From: an uncultured Oscillospiraceae bacterium
GTDB taxonomy: Bacteria > Bacillota > Clostridia > Oscillospirales > Oscillospiraceae
Assembly (NCBI GenBank): GCA_910577805.1
Contig: CAJTOE010000049.1
Span: 1-14,514, forward strand
Direction of reading: 5' to 3'
Length of the DNA stretch: 14,514 nucleotides
Part shown: piece after piece, positions 13,213 through 14,514 of the stretch
How positions within the stretch are numbered: position 1 is the stretch's first letter
How the letters are laid out: each line of letters starts with the position of its first letter
Notes under the pieces: generated by a model
What the model saw: only the letters and a program-made list of their open reading frames with translations
Told to the model about the DNA's origin: nothing
The model's database searches: none
Program-made: the position numbers and the translations under genes

Positions 13213-13273
13213 ATCAAACCAAGGAGGTTTGATAAATCCATTCTATCAGACCTTCCTTGGATTTTCAAGGAGG
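13213..13273 (+). promoter_or_regulatory. Leader with competing hairpins around two ribosome binding sites
   Basis: The leader contains AAGGAGG twice, at 13221-13227 and 13267-13273, but only the second has a gene 8 bases downstream. ATCAAACC (13213-13220) pairs with GGTTTGAT (13226-13233). CCAAGGAGG (13219-13227) can instead pair with 13252-13260, nine pairs including one G-T. CCTTG (13255-13259) can alternatively pair with CAAGG (13266-13270), masking part of the second ribosome binding site. These pairings are mutually exclusive in part, as in a translational switch. Confidence 0.45.
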
Positions 13274-13281
13274 AATTACAT

Positions 13282-13527
13282 ATGGTGGAGGGCAAGAAAA
13301 ATCTTCCCGGTGAAGCCGACATCCAGAAAATCAAGCGGTACATTGAGCGCACCCGTATTCCCAAAAGAATTTTGACGTACAGAAGTGCCAGCGTCAGAGA
13401 CCTTCGGGCCATGATGGACTTTTCCGATTCGGTAGGCGTATCGGATGCGCTCATCCTGTCTTTCTACTACGGGCAGGCCATATGCTACCGCGCCGCAGAG
13501 GAGTTCAGGCGTGGGAAGGTTGATTGA
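13282..13527 (+). CDS. Small hypothetical protein, 81 residues
   Basis: ATG 13282 has AAGGAGG 8 bases upstream. The sequence has a basic N-terminal part (IQKIKRYIERTRIPKRILTYRS) and a C-terminal helical part (VRDLRAMMDFSDSVGVSDALILSFYYGQAICYRAAEEFRRG). No motif is recognised. The hydrophobic stretch is short and interrupted by charge, so it is probably a packed helix. Such small helical proteins follow regulators in many prophages. It overlaps the next start. Confidence 0.65.
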   Translation: MVEGKKNLPGEADIQKIKRYIERTRIPKRILTYRSASVRDLRAMMDFSDSVGVSDALILSFYYGQAICYRAAEEFRRGKVD

Positions 13528-14002
13528 CCTAACTGGCCAGCGGTTCGGGAGACTGGTAGTGGTCAAGAGGGTAGGAACAGACGGGCGATACCCAACTTGG
13601 CTTTGCAAACGCGATTGTGGGAACACAATAATAACCAGAGGGACGCATTTGCGCCGGGGCGACACCCAAAGCTGTGGTTGCTTGCATCGAGAAACATTTA
13701 CCCATGAAACGCATGGAGGGAGACGCAGTCGTCTATACAGCATTTGGAGAGGGATGAAAACCCGCTGCTACAACGAGAATTTTGAGCAATACCACAACTA
13801 CGGCGGCAGAGGCATTACCATCTGCGCTGAATGGCTTTATGACTTTGAGGTCTTTCACGATTGGGCCATGTCTCACGGTTACCGAGACGATTTGACCATT
13901 GACCGCATCGACAACGACAAAGGATACAGTCCTGAAAATTGCCGTTGGGTCACAATAAAGGCCCAGCAAAAAAACCGTCGGAACAACAGGAACGAAAACT
14001 GA
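13511..14002 (+). CDS. HNH/NUMOD-like putative homing endonuclease
   Basis: This 163-residue protein starts at GTG 13511, chosen because GAGGAG lies 7 bases upstream; TTG 13520 would give the common start MIDLTGQRFGRL. Residues 5-15 carry the IDLTGQRFGRL opening. A four-Cys site follows: Cys32, Cys36, Cys55 and Cys57 (WLCKRDCGN, SCGCLHRE). Residues about 74-160 have the pattern RLYSIWRGMKTRCYNEN, YHNYGGRGITICAEW, HGYRDDLTIDRIDNDKGYSPENCRWVT, seen in many phage and prophage proteins annotated as HNH or AP2/NUMOD-related. These are often mobile DNA cutters, though catalysis is unproven here. Its bases are less GC-rich than neighbouring genes, suggesting later arrival. Confidence 0.7.
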   Translation: MGRLIDLTGQRFGRLVVVKRVGTDGRYPTWLCKRDCGNTIITRGTHLRRGDTQSCGCLHRETFTHETHGGRRSRLYSIWRGMKTRCYNENFEQYHNYGGRGITICAEWLYDFEVFHDWAMSHGYRDDLTIDRIDNDKGYSPENCRWVTIKAQQKNRRNNRNEN

Positions 14003-14013
14003 ATAACCTTTTG

Positions 14014-14052
14014 TGGGAGAAATGCCGTATAGCGTTTCTCCCATTTTATTTT
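14014..14052 (+). terminator. Rho-independent terminator
   Basis: TGGGAGAAATGC (14014-14025) pairs with GCGTTTCTCCCA (14032-14043), twelve pairs with one T-G, around a 6-base loop. TTTTATTTT follows at 14044-14052. It lies 11 bases after the HNH-like stop and only about 14 bases before the VRR-NUC start, so it may also act as an attenuator. Confidence 0.85.
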
Positions 14053-14066
14053 GAAGGGAAATTGGT

Positions 14067-14378
14067 ATGGAAAAAATTGAACAGCACAAGGAGAGCTTCT
14101 ATCAGGCCAAGATTATCCGCTGGCTGAAGGAGCAGTACCCCGGCGCTTTCGTCTGGAAAGCTGCGGCGGGGCCGTACAGTCGGGGTGGAATACCAGATGT
14201 TTGCATGGTACTCAACGGTCACTTCTTCGGATTTGAGGTCAAGCGCCCAGAGGTTGGGCGACTCTCCAAAATCCAAGAGCAGACCATCAAGGAAATCAAT
14301 GCCGCCGGGGGAATCGCCGCCGTTGTGTCCTACCCGGAGCAGGTCGAGAAGATCATCCGGGCGGCGGGAATCAACTAA
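14067..14378 (+). CDS. VRR-NUC domain nuclease
   Basis: This 103-residue protein starts at ATG 14067 with GAAGGGAA 6 bases upstream. It matches the stand-alone phage VRR-NUC family, a PD-(D/E)XK-fold nuclease. GGIPDV holds Asp44, FGFEVKRP holds Glu57 and Lys59 (the ExK motif), and VGRLSKIQEQ holds Gln69. Glu9 and Gln13 in the first helix fit the expected pattern. The family acts on DNA branch structures, as in FAN1. The phage forms probably process replication or recombination intermediates. Its place after a terminator means it needs read-through or its own promoter, neither of which is clear. Confidence 0.85.
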   Translation: MEKIEQHKESFYQAKIIRWLKEQYPGAFVWKAAAGPYSRGGIPDVCMVLNGHFFGFEVKRPEVGRLSKIQEQTIKEINAAGGIAAVVSYPEQVEKIIRAAGIN

Positions 14379-14381
14379 GCC

Positions 14382-14405
14382 AAAATCCCAAACGTCTGGG
14401 ATTTT
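14382..14405. terminator. Perfect 9-bp hairpin, probable terminator
   Basis: AAAATCCCA (14382-14390) and TGGGATTTT (14397-14405) are exact complements around AACGTC. The four terminal T residues are part of the stem and GAAG follows, so it is a short, symmetrical (possibly two-way) terminator just after the VRR-NUC stop. It may be leaky. Confidence 0.55.
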
Positions 14406-14514
14406 GAAGAACTACGCAAAGGCGGTCCTCGATGCGGTCATCGGTATCGCAGAGCCGGGGGCCTCGGTGCCTATGCCTGAGAAAAACCGATGGCCCTACG
14501 CCGACATTTACATG
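14404..14514 (+). CDS. Possible start of another gene, cut by window end
   Basis: From TTG 14404 the frame is open to the window end and reads LKNYAKAVLDAVIGIAEPG followed by ASVPMPEKNRWPYADIYM. This has natural-looking composition and is in the same direction as its neighbours. No good ribosome binding site is visible, the start overlaps the hairpin, and the true start may be an internal ATG (14473) or lie elsewhere. No family is recognised. Confidence 0.3.
   Translation, partial: MKNYAKAVLDAVIGIAEPGASVPMPEKNRWPYADIYM

Noticed and set aside
13184..13375. 63-codon + frame across the leader
   Set aside because: It has no ribosome binding site, crosses the second ribosome binding site and overlaps the better-supported gene at 13282 in another frame.
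1..14514. tRNA, rRNA or complete insertion sequence
   Set aside because: No cloverleaf-like or rRNA-like sequence, transposase gene or terminal inverted repeats with target duplication could be seen by eye.

Overview
The window looks like the early, DNA-metabolism half of a temperate phage, prophage or related integrative element from a high-GC Clostridia-type gut Firmicute (Oscillospiraceae-like). This is inference. It rests on strong AAGGAGG-type ribosome binding sites, GC-rich codon use, and a gene set (PcfJ-like, DUF3102, SNF2 helicase, primase/DUF927 helicase, PAPS-reductase-like, HD hydrolase, VRR-NUC) typical of such elements. All convincing genes are on the + strand. No structural, lysis or integrase gene, no tRNA or rRNA, and no CRISPR array is visible.

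Layout. 1-3910: a 5'-truncated PcfJ-like gene, a DUF3102/coiled-coil gene and an SNF2 helicase. The helicase frame is broken exactly at Walker A by about five extra bases. 3925-6337: a tight, overlapping run of five small to medium genes of mostly unknown function, ending in a 298-residue protein with four cysteines and an acidic tail, possibly a single-strand DNA binding protein. 6338-6436: a hairpin and a 14-codon mini-ORF lead into an 893-residue protein (6437-9118) with a CHC2-like zinc finger, a Toprim-like segment and a DUF927 ATPase/helicase. 9119-9541: 423 bp without a gene, holding three perfect tandem 12-bp repeats, nine copies of a 7-bp core in both orientations, a duplicated composite repeat and an AT-rich stretch. 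This is the best candidate for a replication origin or other protein-loading site. 9542-12854: an unknown gene, two zinc-binding proteins (one Lar-like), a PAPS-reductase/ATP-pyrophosphatase family protein and an HD hydrolase.

12855-14514: a regulatory break. A sigma70-type promoter carries an inverted repeat over its -10 box and precedes a 55-residue ribbon-helix-helix regulator, suggesting autoregulation. A leader with competing hairpins around two ribosome binding sites follows, then an 81-residue unknown gene, an HNH/NUMOD-like gene, a good rho-independent terminator, a VRR-NUC nuclease, a second hairpin and possibly the start of another gene.

Read together, SNF2 helicase, putative ssDNA-binding protein, primase-helicase, iteron-like region and VRR-NUC form a replication/recombination module, with zinc proteins and PAPS-reductase/HD enzymes as accessory functions. 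The observations most worth checking are the iteron region, the broken Walker A, the competing-hairpin leader at 13213-13273 and an SSB-like C-terminal tip on the primase-helicase.
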